DNA of 37,169 nucleotides from an uncultured Bacillota bacterium (GCA_937876465.1 CALEHV010000046.1:1-37169); one strand, 5' to 3'. Positions 6,887 through 14,729 are shown, numbered from the stretch's first letter. Notes: a model not told the origin generated them from the sequence alone. Numbers and translations are program-made.

Positions 6887-9187
6887 ATGAAAAGAAAATA
6901 TTTTCTAGCTGGCGCTTCATTAGCTTTTTTAATGGCGCTTGGAGTTGGCGCCTCTTTAATTAAAGAAAGCCCAGTTCGTGCTAACGCTGCTTCAACTGAT
7001 TCGTGGTCGATGATTGGTTCGGCTAGTAGTTGGGGTACAGATGTACTTTTTAAATGGGATTCCGAAAATAAGTTTTATGGAAAAGAAGAAAAAGGTCGTT
7101 TTTCACTAGAAACAAATATTGAAAAAGATGAAGAATTTAAAATAAGAAAAGATTCTGAATGGACCATTAGCATTGGCTATGGTGGAAATGCGGGTCAAGG
7201 TATTGGCGCCTATTTAGATAATCAAGGTGGTAATTTTAAGGCTAAAGAGGCTGGATTTTACATTTTGACATTATGTGATGGTGTTGCTGGTTATGAGGAT
7301 AGGTCTTATGGATTTGCAATATGCAAACCAATTGAAATTGCCATTATGGGTGAGACTGAAGCGGTTGCCGATATATATTATGAAGATTATTCAAATTCTG
7401 GCTATCAAATCACATATGATAGCAGCAGTTTCCATAAAGAAGGATACGTTTTAGAAGGTATATATTCAGATTCAACTTATAAAAATAAAGTTGCATCAGG
7501 ATCATATATTACTGCTCAATCCTGTACTTTGTACGCAAAATACAATGAATTAAAAGACGAGGATGTATATTTCTATGATCCACGAGGCTTTATTGATTCA
7601 GAAAATGCTTGTGTGTACGCATATGATGACTTAGGAAATAAAAATCATGATTGGCCAGGTGTTGCTATGACATATGAAGGAGATCACTTATGGTCAGCAA
7701 AAGTTTCTTCTCAATTTAACAAAATTATCTTTAGTGCAACTATCAATTCACAAGAAAGACAAGGTTATGATTTAGATTTCAATAGTAATACATTTGGTAA
7801 AACATTTGTATTTACCAATTGGGGAACAGGACACAACCAATTTGATGGAGAATTCTGGGATTCAGTTGTTTGTCCATATAACTTGGTTCACGATTCTGCA
7901 TTATACCCACTTTCTTTAAATACATCTGTAGATGATACAGTTTGTGAATACTTCAATTCAGAAGTTGCTTTAGCAGCTAGTGAAGAACTCATGTTCAATT
8001 ATTATGAAGATGAGATTTCTCCATTATTAATTTCGCTATCAACCGGAGATAACAATGCTGTTAAGAAAACAGATGCAATATATCCGCATAATAATGCAAC
8101 TAGCGGTGTTTATATGAAAAAACAAGGTAGTGCATGGTATCTTTGGGTAGGTGGTTATGAAGAAGTTCATGAATATTTATTAGAAGTTACCCACTCCGAT
8201 ACAACAAAAAATCAATATAACGTAGTTTTAAATGCTGATACTGAATACATGACTGAAGAAAATGTTCCAGTTGTAGCAGGCGATACACTTGCCTTCTATA
8301 TTGATGGAGTATTACAAACAATTAATCCAAAATTAATTGGTAACAACAACTGTTATTCAAATGATGGTGTAACAACTGTTAGACTAAACATGAATTCAAA
8401 AATTTATGTCGACTTTACTAATGGCACATGTTTCTGTGATGGAATGATTGCAGGAGAATATGGCCTTGTAGTTAATAATAACTACATTAGAATGTCACAC
8501 AATGATAATCCTGCAGATCCAACATTTGATGAATGGTATAAACAAGGATATTCATTTGCAAAGGATGATGTTATCCAATTTGTTAATACAACATCAACTA
8601 CTGATGTGGCTAGTGTATTCTCAGTCAAAAAGATTAATCCATCTAGTGCACAAGGTTTTGCAATTGTAGATGATAAATTAGTTTGCACAGCAGAAGGTGG
8701 AAAATCTACTGACATTTATGTCAAATTTAAATATGGTGCAGATGAAGTCTACTTTGGTGATGTTGCTGAAGATTTACAAGCAGCAATCAACTATGCAAAA
8801 TTATTCAATATACAAATGAATTCGATTTGTACATTAGATGATACAACATCTAAGGATGATATGCAGAATGCATGGTTGCTTGCTGAAGTTGACTTTGGTA
8901 TGTTGATTGAATCTTCTCAAAACATTCTTAAGAATGCTACAACAAGCCATGCTAACGAAGATATCAAAACATTCGTTGCTCAATATGATTACATTATTGC
9001 TAAATACGGCACAAAGTGGTCATTAAATAACTTCGTTAGTAGAACACCAGTTTCATTAGCTATGTTCCAAAATAACTTTGTTGGAGTAACTAGTGAAAAC
9101 ACAATTCAAATCGTTGTAATTGCAGCAGTTGTTGCAGCTACTGCAGCAGGTGCATTCCTCTTTTTCAAATATCGTAAAGAGAATTAA
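6887..9187 (+). CDS. Large membrane-anchored surface protein with starch-binding-like modules
   Basis: The start is set by GGAGG five bases before the ATG at 6887; an in-frame ATG at 6866 lies upstream of that site. The 766-residue product has a signal peptide ending near ANA (residue 34). A first module (about 38-145, SWSMIGSASSWGTDVLFKW ... FKIRKDSEW) resembles SusE/SusF-like or CBM starch binders. Then come an InlB-repeat-like segment (about 150-218) and a CBM25/26-like module (VYFYDPRGF ... WPGVAMTYEGDHLW). Further beta repeats, a helical segment and a C-terminal membrane helix with FFKYRKEN complete it. No glycosidase catalytic domain is visible. The C-terminal helical and anchor parts parallel the upstream protein, indicating tandem duplication and divergence. 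A role in holding starch or glycogen-like glucans is an inference. Confidence 0.8.
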   Translation: MKRKYFLAGASLAFLMALGVGASLIKESPVRANAASTDSWSMIGSASSWGTDVLFKWDSENKFYGKEEKGRFSLETNIEKDEEFKIRKDSEWTISIGYGGNAGQGIGAYLDNQGGNFKAKEAGFYILTLCDGVAGYEDRSYGFAICKPIEIAIMGETEAVADIYYEDYSNSGYQITYDSSSFHKEGYVLEGIYSDSTYKNKVASGSYITAQSCTLYAKYNELKDEDVYFYDPRGFIDSENACVYAYDDLGNKNHDWPGVAMTYEGDHLWSAKVSSQFNKIIFSATINSQERQGYDLDFNSNTFGKTFVFTNWGTGHNQFDGEFWDSVVCPYNLVHDSALYPLSLNTSVDDTVCEYFNSEVALAASEELMFNYYEDEISPLLISLSTGDNNAVKKTDAIYPHNNATSGVYMKKQGSAWYLWVGGYEEVHEYLLEVTHSDTTKNQYNVVLNADTEYMTEENVPVVAGDTLAFYIDGVLQTINPKLIGNNNCYSNDGVTTVRLNMNSKIYVDFTNGTCFCDGMIAGEYGLVVNNNYIRMSHNDNPADPTFDEWYKQGYSFAKDDVIQFVNTTSTTDVASVFSVKKINPSSAQGFAIVDDKLVCTAEGGKSTDIYVKFKYGADEVYFGDVAEDLQAAINYAKLFNIQMNSICTLDDTTSKDDMQNAWLLAEVDFGMLIESSQNILKNATTSHANEDIKTFVAQYDYIIAKYGTKWSLNNFVSRTPVSLAMFQNNFVGVTSENTIQIVVIAAVVAATAAGAFLFFKYRKEN

Positions 9188-9204
9188 TAAGATCTTAAAA
9201 GATT

Positions 9205-9231
9205 AGGATGATTAATATCATCCTTTTCTTT
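9205..9231 (+). terminator. rho-independent terminator after the second surface-protein gene
   Basis: Perfect stem AGGATGAT / ATCATCCT with loop TAAT, followed by TTTCTTTTT. Confidence 0.88.
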
Positions 9232-9237
9232 TTGAAT

Positions 9238-9268
9238 TAAAAAAAGAGAATGCAATTAATGCATTCTC
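9238..9268 (-). terminator. rho-independent terminator of the infC-rpmI-rplT operon
   Basis: On the minus strand the stem GAGAATGCA / TGCATTCTC with a five-base loop is followed by an unbroken T run. It lies back to back with the plus-strand terminator. Confidence 0.88.
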
Positions 9269-9287
9269 TATTTCGCTTTTAAGATTC

Positions 9288-9638
9288 TTATTTAGCTTTC
9301 TTTGCAACTTTAACTAAGTCTGCAAACGCCTTTGGATCGTTGATAGCAACTTCTGATAACATCTTACGGTTGACGATAACGCCAGCTTTGTTTAATCCAG
9401 CGATGAAGCGTGAATATGAGATGTCGTTCATACGGCAAGCTGCATTGATACGTTTAATCCAAAGCTTACGCATATTGGATTTAAGTTTTCTACGATCGAT
9501 GTAGGAATAGCGAAGTGAACGTAAGACTTGTTCCTTAGCTGTTTTGAAGAGGACGTGCTTTGAACCAAAGTAACCTTTAGCTCTTTTTAAGATTTTTGCG
9601 CGACGTGCATGTGTTGTAACGCTGTTTTTAACTCTCAT
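9288..9638 (-). CDS. rplT: 50S ribosomal protein L20
   Basis: L20 is essential early in assembly of the large subunit, and in firmicutes and E. coli it represses its own operon. The 116-residue product is normal in length. It shows the family sequence RVKNSVTTHARRAKILKRAKGYFG at the N terminus and LWIKRINAACRMNDISYSRFIAGL in the globular half. AAGGAGAA precedes the ATG and overlaps the rpmI stop region; the intergenic gap is 12 bp. It is the last gene of the operon. Confidence 0.97.
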   Translation of the reverse strand: MRVKNSVTTHARRAKILKRAKGYFGSKHVLFKTAKEQVLRSLRYSYIDRRKLKSNMRKLWIKRINAACRMNDISYSRFIAGLNKAGVIVNRKMLSEVAINDPKAFADLVKVAKKAK

Positions 9639-9650
9639 TGCTCATTCTCC

Positions 9651-9842
9651 TTATTGAATTAAGGTTTTCACTCTCTTGAAATCTGTCTTGTCAACGAGTG
9701 AAGCCTTTCTTAAATGTCTTTTTTGTTTTGTGGTCTTGCGTGGAGCAAGGTGTGATGTGTAAGCACTGTGTCTTTTTAAATTGCCACTACCTGTGACCTT
9801 GACACGTTTGGCAAGTGCTCTTTTGGTTTTCATTTTTGCCAT
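9651..9842 (-). CDS. rpmI: 50S ribosomal protein L35
   Basis: A small basic large-subunit protein. The 63-residue product carries KMKTKRALAKRVKVTGSGNLKRH and HLRKASLVDKTDFKRVK, both typical of L35. AAGGAG lies just upstream of the ATG, 18 bp after infC. Confidence 0.96.
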   Translation of the reverse strand: MAKMKTKRALAKRVKVTGSGNLKRHSAYTSHLAPRKTTKQKRHLRKASLVDKTDFKRVKTLIQ

Positions 9843-9860
9843 TGTTGTAACTCCTTCTTT

Positions 9861-10421
9861 CTATTTTTTTGCCTTTGGGGAGATGACTGCAGTTAACCAT
9901 TTACCATCTAAAGATGGTGCTTTCTCAACTGCAGCGACATCATCTAGTAAGGACATGAATTTATTCATAACTTCCTCACCAACTTCGATGTGAGTCATTT
10001 GACGTCCACGGAATCTAACGCCTACTTTAACTTTGTTACCTTCTTCAAGGAAGCGTCTAGCAGCCTTGCATTTGGTTTCTAAGTCATGCATTCCGATTTG
10101 TGGAGTTAATTGAACTTCTTTAGTTTCGATTGTATGCTGTTTCTTTTTGTTTTCTTTAGCTTTCTTTTGTTGTTCGAAGCGCCATTTTCCATAGTTCACA
10201 ATTTTGCATACTGGTGGATTAGCGTTTGGTGCAACGCAAAGAAGATCTAAATCTTTTTCAACAGCAATGTTGTAAGCTTCTCTAGATGACATCTTTCCTA
10301 ATTGTTCGCCATTTGGACCAATTAATAAGACTTCTGGGAAGCGGACACGTTCATTAACGATGTCTGTGTTGGTGTTTCTCGGAGCTTGTTGTCCGGATTT
10401 CATTGGATAGTTATTTATAAT
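9861..10421 (-). CDS. infC: Translation initiation factor IF-3, probable ATT start
   Basis: IF-3 binds the 30S subunit, prevents premature 50S joining and discriminates against non-standard start codons. The N-domain is seen in VNERVRFPEVLLIGPNGEQLG, the linker in NYGKWRFEQQKKAKENKKKQ, and the C-domain in EVQLTPQIGMHDLETKCKAARRFLEEGNKVKVGVRFRGR. The start was chosen from the perfect AAGGAGG at 10427-10433. The codon five bases after GGAGG is ATT (10419-10421), giving 186 residues. GTG at 10424 is too close (2 bases) and the first ATG (10403) too far (23 bases). ATT is the classical infC start used for self-regulation. ATA at 10418 is a less likely alternative. Confidence 0.9.
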   Translation of the reverse strand: MINNYPMKSGQQAPRNTNTDIVNERVRFPEVLLIGPNGEQLGKMSSREAYNIAVEKDLDLLCVAPNANPPVCKIVNYGKWRFEQQKKAKENKKKQHTIETKEVQLTPQIGMHDLETKCKAARRFLEEGNKVKVGVRFRGRQMTHIEVGEEVMNKFMSLLDDVAAVEKAPSLDGKWLTAVISPKAKK

Positions 10422-10426
10422 CACTA

Positions 10427-10563
10427 CCTCCTTACAATAAGAAAACGGGCACGAAGTGCGCCCGTTGTTTGTAATGCTAATTTGATAATTAACAGTAGCG
10501 TTTACCAATCAATCATTTGATCTGGTGAGAAGCGTGGGCGCTCTTCTTTCTACGATTTCTTGC
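10427..10563 (-). promoter_or_regulatory. infC operon leader with attenuator (L20-type leader)
   Basis: The leader between the promoter and infC contains a strong terminator hairpin at 10445-10465 (ACGGGCGC / GTGCCCGT, loop ACTTC). It is followed on the minus strand by TTTTCTTATT, directly before the AAGGAGG site. Upstream, GAAGAGCGCCCACGCTTC can form a second stem. A leader ending in a terminator just before infC is the arrangement of the L20-controlled attenuator of Bacillus infC-rpmI-rplT. The terminator is seen; control by L20 is inferred. Confidence 0.72.
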
Positions 10564-10569
10564 GATATG

Positions 10570-10598
10570 ATATTAACACTACATTATATGTAATGCAA
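10570..10598 (-). promoter_or_regulatory. infC operon promoter
   Basis: TTGCAT (10593-10598), 17 bp, TAATAT (10570-10575) on the minus strand. A perfect TATAAT at 10583-10588 is an alternative -10 with a poor -35. Confidence 0.55.
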
Positions 10599-10606
10599 TA
10601 AATTTG

Positions 10607-12352
10607 TTATTTGTTTTCTTGCTGTGCTTCAACTTTTGGAAGTGCACGTGTTTTGATTTCTTCGCTTACCATCTTGATGAAATCATCTAAAGAGACAGTA
10701 ATTTGCTGTCTATTACCTAAATGACGGTAAGTAACTGTTCCATCTTGAACTTCATGGTCGCCAATAACAAGAGTGTAAGGAACTTTCTTAACTTGGGCAT
10801 TTCTCATTCTATATCCAAGTTTTTCTTCACTTGCATCTAAAGATGCACGAATTCCATTAGCCTTGAGTATATCAACGATTTGTTTGGAACGTTCTAAGTG
10901 GAAATTGTTATTAACAGAAAGAACTCTAACTTGTTCTGGAGACATCCATAATGGGAATGCTCCTGCGAAGTGTTCAGTAATAACTCCGATAAATCTTTCA
11001 ACAGAACCGAAACATGCTCTATGAATCATAACTGGACGGACTTTTTCACCTTTGTCATCAATATAGTTGATATCAAATCTAACAGGTAAATTCATATCAA
11101 GTTGGATTGTTCCACATTGCCAGACACGGCCCATACAGTCTTTAACTTTGAAGTCGAGTTTTGGACCGTAGAATGCTCCATCACCTGGATTGATTTTGAA
11201 TTCTTTGCCAGAGGCTCTACAAACTTCTTCAAGAATTCTTTCGGATTCATTCCAAATATCGATTGAACCAATATATCCTTCTTCAGGACGAGTTGATAAT
11301 TCAATTTTGTAATTTAATCCAAACATTGAATAAACTTCATCATAAAGCTTCAAGATTGATTTAATTTCGGATGCAATTTGATCTGGTCTAACAAATGTAT
11401 GAGCATCATCTTGTGTAAATGAACGAACTCTGAATAAACCGTTTAAAGCTCCTGAAGCTTCGTGTCTATGTACGTGTCCAAGTTCAGCATAACGAAGCGG
11501 TAATTCTCTGTAAGAATGCAAATCATTCTTATAGCAAAGAATTGCACCTGGGCAGTTCATAGGTTTAATAGCAAACTCATTTTCATCAACAAGAGTGATA
11601 TACATGTTTTCTTTGTAGTGATCCCAGTGACCTGAAGTCTCCCAAAGTTCTTTGGAAAGCATAATTGGAGTATCAACTAATAAATAGTCGTACTTTCTAT
11701 GAATTTCTTTCCACATGTTTTCAATTTCGGTACGGATGATCATTCCGTTTGGAAGCCAGAATGGGAAACCTGGACCAAATTCAGAAAGCATAAACAATCC
11801 GAGTTCTTTACCAATACGGCGGTGGTCTCTAGCTTTTCTTTCTTCTAAGATGCGTAAGTGTTCATTTAAAGCATCTTTTGATGGCCATGATGTTCCATAA
11901 ATACGTTGTAATTGTTTATTCTTGGAATCTCCTCTCCAGTAAGCTCCAGCAATGCTTAAGAGTTTAAAGTTTTGAATTTTTCCAGTCTTTTCAACGTGTG
12001 GACCTGCACATAAGTCAAAGAAATTACCTTGTGAGTAAATAGTAATAACACCTTCGATTCCTTGAATAAGTTCAAGTTTATAAGGATTGTCTTTAAATAA
12101 TTTTAAAGCCTCTTCCTTACTGACTTCTTTTCTTACAAATGGTTCATTTTTAGATGCAAGTTTATGCATTTCTTTTTCAATTGCAGCTAAATGTTCTTCT
12201 GTAAGTTGGAATGGAAGGTCGATGTCATAATAGAAACCTTCCTCAATAGCTGGACCAAATCCAAGTTTTGCTTCTGGATAAAGGTTCATAATTGCTTCAG
12301 CCATTAAGTGGCTTGTTGAGTGGTTAAGGGTGTGTAATTGATCTAACTCCAT
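10607..12352 (-). CDS. thrS: Threonyl-tRNA synthetase lacking the TGS domain
   Basis: Class II synthetase that charges tRNA-Thr. The 581-residue product begins directly in the editing domain, with the H11/H15 pair in HSTSH and the CAGPH motif near residue 115 that clear mischarged Ser-tRNA. The catalytic core follows: motif 2 in the region VHRHEASGALNGLFRVRSF, zinc ligands including the Cys of KPMNCPG, and motif 3 around HRACFGSVERFIG. The C-terminal anticodon-binding domain is complete. The roughly 60-residue N-terminal TGS domain of the E. coli and Bacillus enzymes is absent; the start is well fixed by AGGAGG (12360-12365). Short ThrRS forms are known in mollicutes. Transcription is controlled by the T-box upstream. 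Confidence 0.96.
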   Translation of the reverse strand: MELDQLHTLNHSTSHLMAEAIMNLYPEAKLGFGPAIEEGFYYDIDLPFQLTEEHLAAIEKEMHKLASKNEPFVRKEVSKEEALKLFKDNPYKLELIQGIEGVITIYSQGNFFDLCAGPHVEKTGKIQNFKLLSIAGAYWRGDSKNKQLQRIYGTSWPSKDALNEHLRILEERKARDHRRIGKELGLFMLSEFGPGFPFWLPNGMIIRTEIENMWKEIHRKYDYLLVDTPIMLSKELWETSGHWDHYKENMYITLVDENEFAIKPMNCPGAILCYKNDLHSYRELPLRYAELGHVHRHEASGALNGLFRVRSFTQDDAHTFVRPDQIASEIKSILKLYDEVYSMFGLNYKIELSTRPEEGYIGSIDIWNESERILEEVCRASGKEFKINPGDGAFYGPKLDFKVKDCMGRVWQCGTIQLDMNLPVRFDINYIDDKGEKVRPVMIHRACFGSVERFIGVITEHFAGAFPLWMSPEQVRVLSVNNNFHLERSKQIVDILKANGIRASLDASEEKLGYRMRNAQVKKVPYTLVIGDHEVQDGTVTYRHLGNRQQITVSLDDFIKMVSEEIKTRALPKVEAQQENK

Positions 12353-12373
12353 AACGTTATCCTCCTAATAAAA

Positions 12374-12594
12374 TAAAAAAACGTCCTCAATATAAGGACG
12401 CTATTAACGTGGTACCACCTTATTTCATATACGTTGTATATGCACTTTGGTTTTCTCTATAACGGGAGAGCCCGTCTAAGTTATTTCCCTAGAAGCTCAG
12501 AAGTGGTATTAACAAGTTTCTCATAGAAGCATTACAGCACTTGTGCTTCCTCTCTTGATGAGAAATGATTTGCTAACGTGTCTTCGTCAACGCT
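12374..12594 (-). promoter_or_regulatory. T-box riboswitch (threonine) of thrS
   Basis: The minus-strand leader carries the conserved antiterminator bulge AAGGTGGTACCACG (around 12407-12422). A terminator CGTCCT/AGGACG with a seven-T run (12374-12400) follows, just before the ribosome binding site. An upstream stem-loop region includes AATACCACT, whose ACC (12505-12507) is a plausible threonine specifier codon. Uncharged tRNA-Thr would stabilise the antiterminator and switch thrS on. Confidence 0.93.
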
Positions 12595-12600
12595 AAATAA

Positions 12601-12629
12601 ATATTATGCTTAAGTAAGCATTAAATCAA
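12601..12629 (-). promoter_or_regulatory. thrS/T-box promoter
   Basis: TTGATT (12624-12629), 17 bp, TAATAT (12601-12606) on the minus strand. The -35 box overlaps the stop codon of the upstream ROK kinase gene. Confidence 0.65.
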
Positions 12630-13468
12630 ATGATTTTCATCTTCTTGAATGCATAAGCAGCAGCACCCATTAAGCCTGCTTCTTCTTTAAAATAGCATTC
12701 AACAATATTACTTTGAGGATTATCGGCTAACAAACTAGCAAAGAAGAATTGTTTAGCCTTCATAACCCCGCCTGTAACACAAATGATATCTGGTTCGTAT
12801 GAATCTTGAATCATAACGATAAAATCGTTAATGATATTCATCCATTCATTATAGACTTCTATTGCCTTTATATCCTGTTTAGAAACAAGATTAAATAATT
12901 CTTTTGCATTAGATATTTTTAATCCATTTATATTTGCAAGATTAACAATTCCCGTTCCTGAAGCAAGATATTCGTACTCATAAACTTTATCTTTATATTT
13001 GTATGCGGTGTGCCCGATTTCAGTAATGTAGTCTTGATTTTCTTCGTCAATAACTAAGGCTCCACCTAATCCTGTAGAAATAGTGATGAAAAATACATTT
13101 TGATATTCTTTGCCAGCACCCAATACTGCCTCTGCTAAGCAAGCAACTTCAGCATCGTTTCTAACAAAAACTGGAACTTTGTATTTGTTTTTCATGAATT
13201 CGCCGAAAGGTATGCTCTTTACATGAACATTTGGCAAATCATAAATAAATCCGTTTTCTCTATTGATAACTCCAGGAAGTCCACATCCAAAAGCGACTAC
13301 ATCAGTTAAGTCAAATTGTGATGCGAGATCGTCTAGAGATTTCAAGAAATCTCCATTAGAGTCTCTGACAGTTGGAATTGTTTTAACATCCTCAACTTCA
13401 AAGTTCTCGTTAATAAGGGCAACACGAGAGTTTGTTCCGCCAATATCAAATGCTAATACTTTTTTCAT
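12626..13468 (-). CDS. ROK-family sugar kinase, zinc motif missing
   Basis: ROK kinases phosphorylate glucose or related sugars with ATP in the cytoplasm. The 280-residue product shows the phosphate-binding FDIGGTNSRVALI, the sugar-binding and catalytic region FGCGLPGVIN ... VRNDAEVACLAEA, and TISTGLGGALVID. The usual zinc-binding CxCGxxGCxE after the GH motif is replaced by EIGHTAYKYKDKVYEYEYLASG, so no cysteine ligands remain. Substrate is therefore uncertain: glucokinase is plausible from pairing with pfkA, but N-acetylmannosamine or another sugar cannot be excluded. The ATG is one base after the pfkA stop, so the two genes form one operon. Confidence 0.85.
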   Translation of the reverse strand: MKKVLAFDIGGTNSRVALINENFEVEDVKTIPTVRDSNGDFLKSLDDLASQFDLTDVVAFGCGLPGVINRENGFIYDLPNVHVKSIPFGEFMKNKYKVPVFVRNDAEVACLAEAVLGAGKEYQNVFFITISTGLGGALVIDEENQDYITEIGHTAYKYKDKVYEYEYLASGTGIVNLANINGLKISNAKELFNLVSKQDIKAIEVYNEWMNIINDFIVMIQDSYEPDIICVTGGVMKAKQFFFASLLADNPQSNIVECYFKEEAGLMGAAAYAFKKMKII

Positions 13469-13469
13469 A

Positions 13470-14435
13470 TTATCTATTTACCAATTTGATTACTTCTAAG
13501 AGTTCATTTCTTTGATCTTTCTTTTGCTTTAAAGCTTCTTTAAATGGAGTGCGAATAATATGATTATTCCTAATACCAATTGCTACTCCTGATTCGCCAT
13601 CTTCAATTGCTTTAATTGCATCAACTCCAAAGCACGAAGCCAATATTCTATCATTTGCTGATGGAGAACCGCCTCTTTGAATATGTCCAAGCACTTGTGC
13701 ACGTGTGATTATGCCTGTATTTTCTTCAATTTGACGTGCGAAATCATGGATGTTTTCATACATGTGTTCGCTGACCATAATCATGGCGTGTTTTTTCTTT
13801 CCTTGAACGCAAGCACGTAATTTATCGCATACTTGTTCTAATGTTAAAGGAAGGTCTGGAGTAATGATCATTTCGCAACCTTCTGCGATACCAGAATTTA
13901 ATCCAAGATCTCCACAGTGACGACCCATTACTTCGATTAATGTACATCTCGAATGAGATGTAGTGGTGTCTCTAATTTTATCAACGCATTCACAAATTGT
14001 ATTCAAACAAGTGTCATATCCAATTGTGAAATCTGTTGAAGCAACGTCGTTATCAATTGTTGCTGGAATTCCGATTGTGGTGACCCCTTTTTGTGCAAGT
14101 TCAGCAGCACCTCTATAAGTTCCGTCTCCTCCAATTACAACAAGAGAATCAATGTTATATTTTTTTAAAGATCTAATTGCTTGCTCTTGAACTTCTGGAT
14201 ACTTAAATTCAGGAAGTCTTGCTGTTTTTAAAATAGTTCCTCCGCGGTTAATAATATCGCTTACGAAACTACGATCTACTTGTTCTATATTGCCTTTGAC
14301 TAGGCCTTTATATCCATCGTAAATTACGAACATGTCGTAACCAAATTTAATGCCTGTTCTAACAACTGCTCTAACACAGGCGTTCATTCCAGGTGCGTCG
14401 CCACCTGATGTTAATACTGCTACACGATGTTTCAT
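13470..14435 (-). CDS. pfkA: 6-phosphofructokinase
   Basis: Catalyses the committed step of glycolysis, fructose 6-phosphate to fructose 1,6-bisphosphate. The 321 residues match the bacterial PfkA length. Seen are the ATP-binding TSGGDAPGMNACVRAVVR, GGTILKTARLPEF, the nucleotide loop VVIGGDGTYRGA, the catalytic PATIDNDV with the base Asp, and the substrate-binding EVMGRHCGDLGL. The loop glycine of GGDG points to ATP rather than pyrophosphate. The residue before TIDND is Ala instead of the usual Gly of ATP enzymes or Lys of PPi enzymes. It heads an operon with the ROK kinase; GAAAGAAG upstream of the ATG is a modest ribosome binding site. Confidence 0.95.
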   Translation of the reverse strand: MKHRVAVLTSGGDAPGMNACVRAVVRTGIKFGYDMFVIYDGYKGLVKGNIEQVDRSFVSDIINRGGTILKTARLPEFKYPEVQEQAIRSLKKYNIDSLVVIGGDGTYRGAAELAQKGVTTIGIPATIDNDVASTDFTIGYDTCLNTICECVDKIRDTTTSHSRCTLIEVMGRHCGDLGLNSGIAEGCEMIITPDLPLTLEQVCDKLRACVQGKKKHAMIMVSEHMYENIHDFARQIEENTGIITRAQVLGHIQRGGSPSANDRILASCFGVDAIKAIEDGESGVAIGIRNNHIIRTPFKEALKQKKDQRNELLEVIKLVNR

Positions 14436-14494
14436 ACGTTTAACTTCTTTCTAAAATATGTGAAGAATTCGTTTTTAAAGAAATCTTCGAAAAT

Positions 14495-14500
14495 ATTATA
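14495..14500 (-). promoter_or_regulatory. -10 box of the pfkA promoter
   Basis: A perfect TATAAT on the minus strand about 60 bp before pfkA; the -35 (TTTTAC at 17 bp) is weak. The leader would be about 52 nt. Confidence 0.45.
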
Positions 14501-14542
14501 ATCTATAAGATTAACTCGTAAAAGTATAAAAGAATTTTTCAT

Positions 14543-14648
14543 TGTGTATAACTTGTGGATAACAGGTGTATATGTATGTGGGCAAATTTAAAAACATGCG
14601 AACACATCGAATGTGTGCGTTTTTGCGTATGTGTATAAGATATCCACA
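14543..14648. promoter_or_regulatory. Cluster of four DnaA boxes before dnaB
   Basis: Two sites read TGTGTATAA (14543-14551 and 14630-14638, that is TTATACACA on the minus strand). One reads TGTGGATAA (14554-14562, the perfect TTATCCACA), and one reads ATATCCACA (14640-14648, one mismatch, opposite orientation). They lie between the divergent pfkA and dnaB promoters. A short inverted repeat ACACAT-CGA-ATGTGT sits between the pairs. In Bacillus subtilis, DnaA-box clusters occur upstream of dnaB and link DnaA to its expression; the same role is inferred here. Confidence 0.72.
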
Positions 14649-14685
14649 ACTTCTAAAAAGTGTCGAATCCATCGAAACTTTTCGC

Positions 14686-14713
14686 TTGTTTCTTCGCGTA
14701 TGTATGATATGAT
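14686..14713 (+). promoter_or_regulatory. dnaB-dnaI promoter
   Basis: TTGTTT (14686-14691), 16 bp, TATGAT (14708-14713), with an extended TGA before the -10. The predicted start near 14720 leaves only about 10 nt before the ATG. Confidence 0.6.
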
Positions 14714-14729
14714 TTACTCACTTAAACTT

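Noticed and set aside
14543..14648. DnaA-box cluster as the chromosomal origin
   Set aside because: No dnaA, dnaN, rpmH or long A/T-rich unwinding element is near, and the position before dnaB matches a known regulatory site.
14613..14729. Upstream extension of dnaB (from an ATG at 14613)
   Set aside because: It would run through the DnaA boxes and the promoter, and the added residues resemble nothing in the family.
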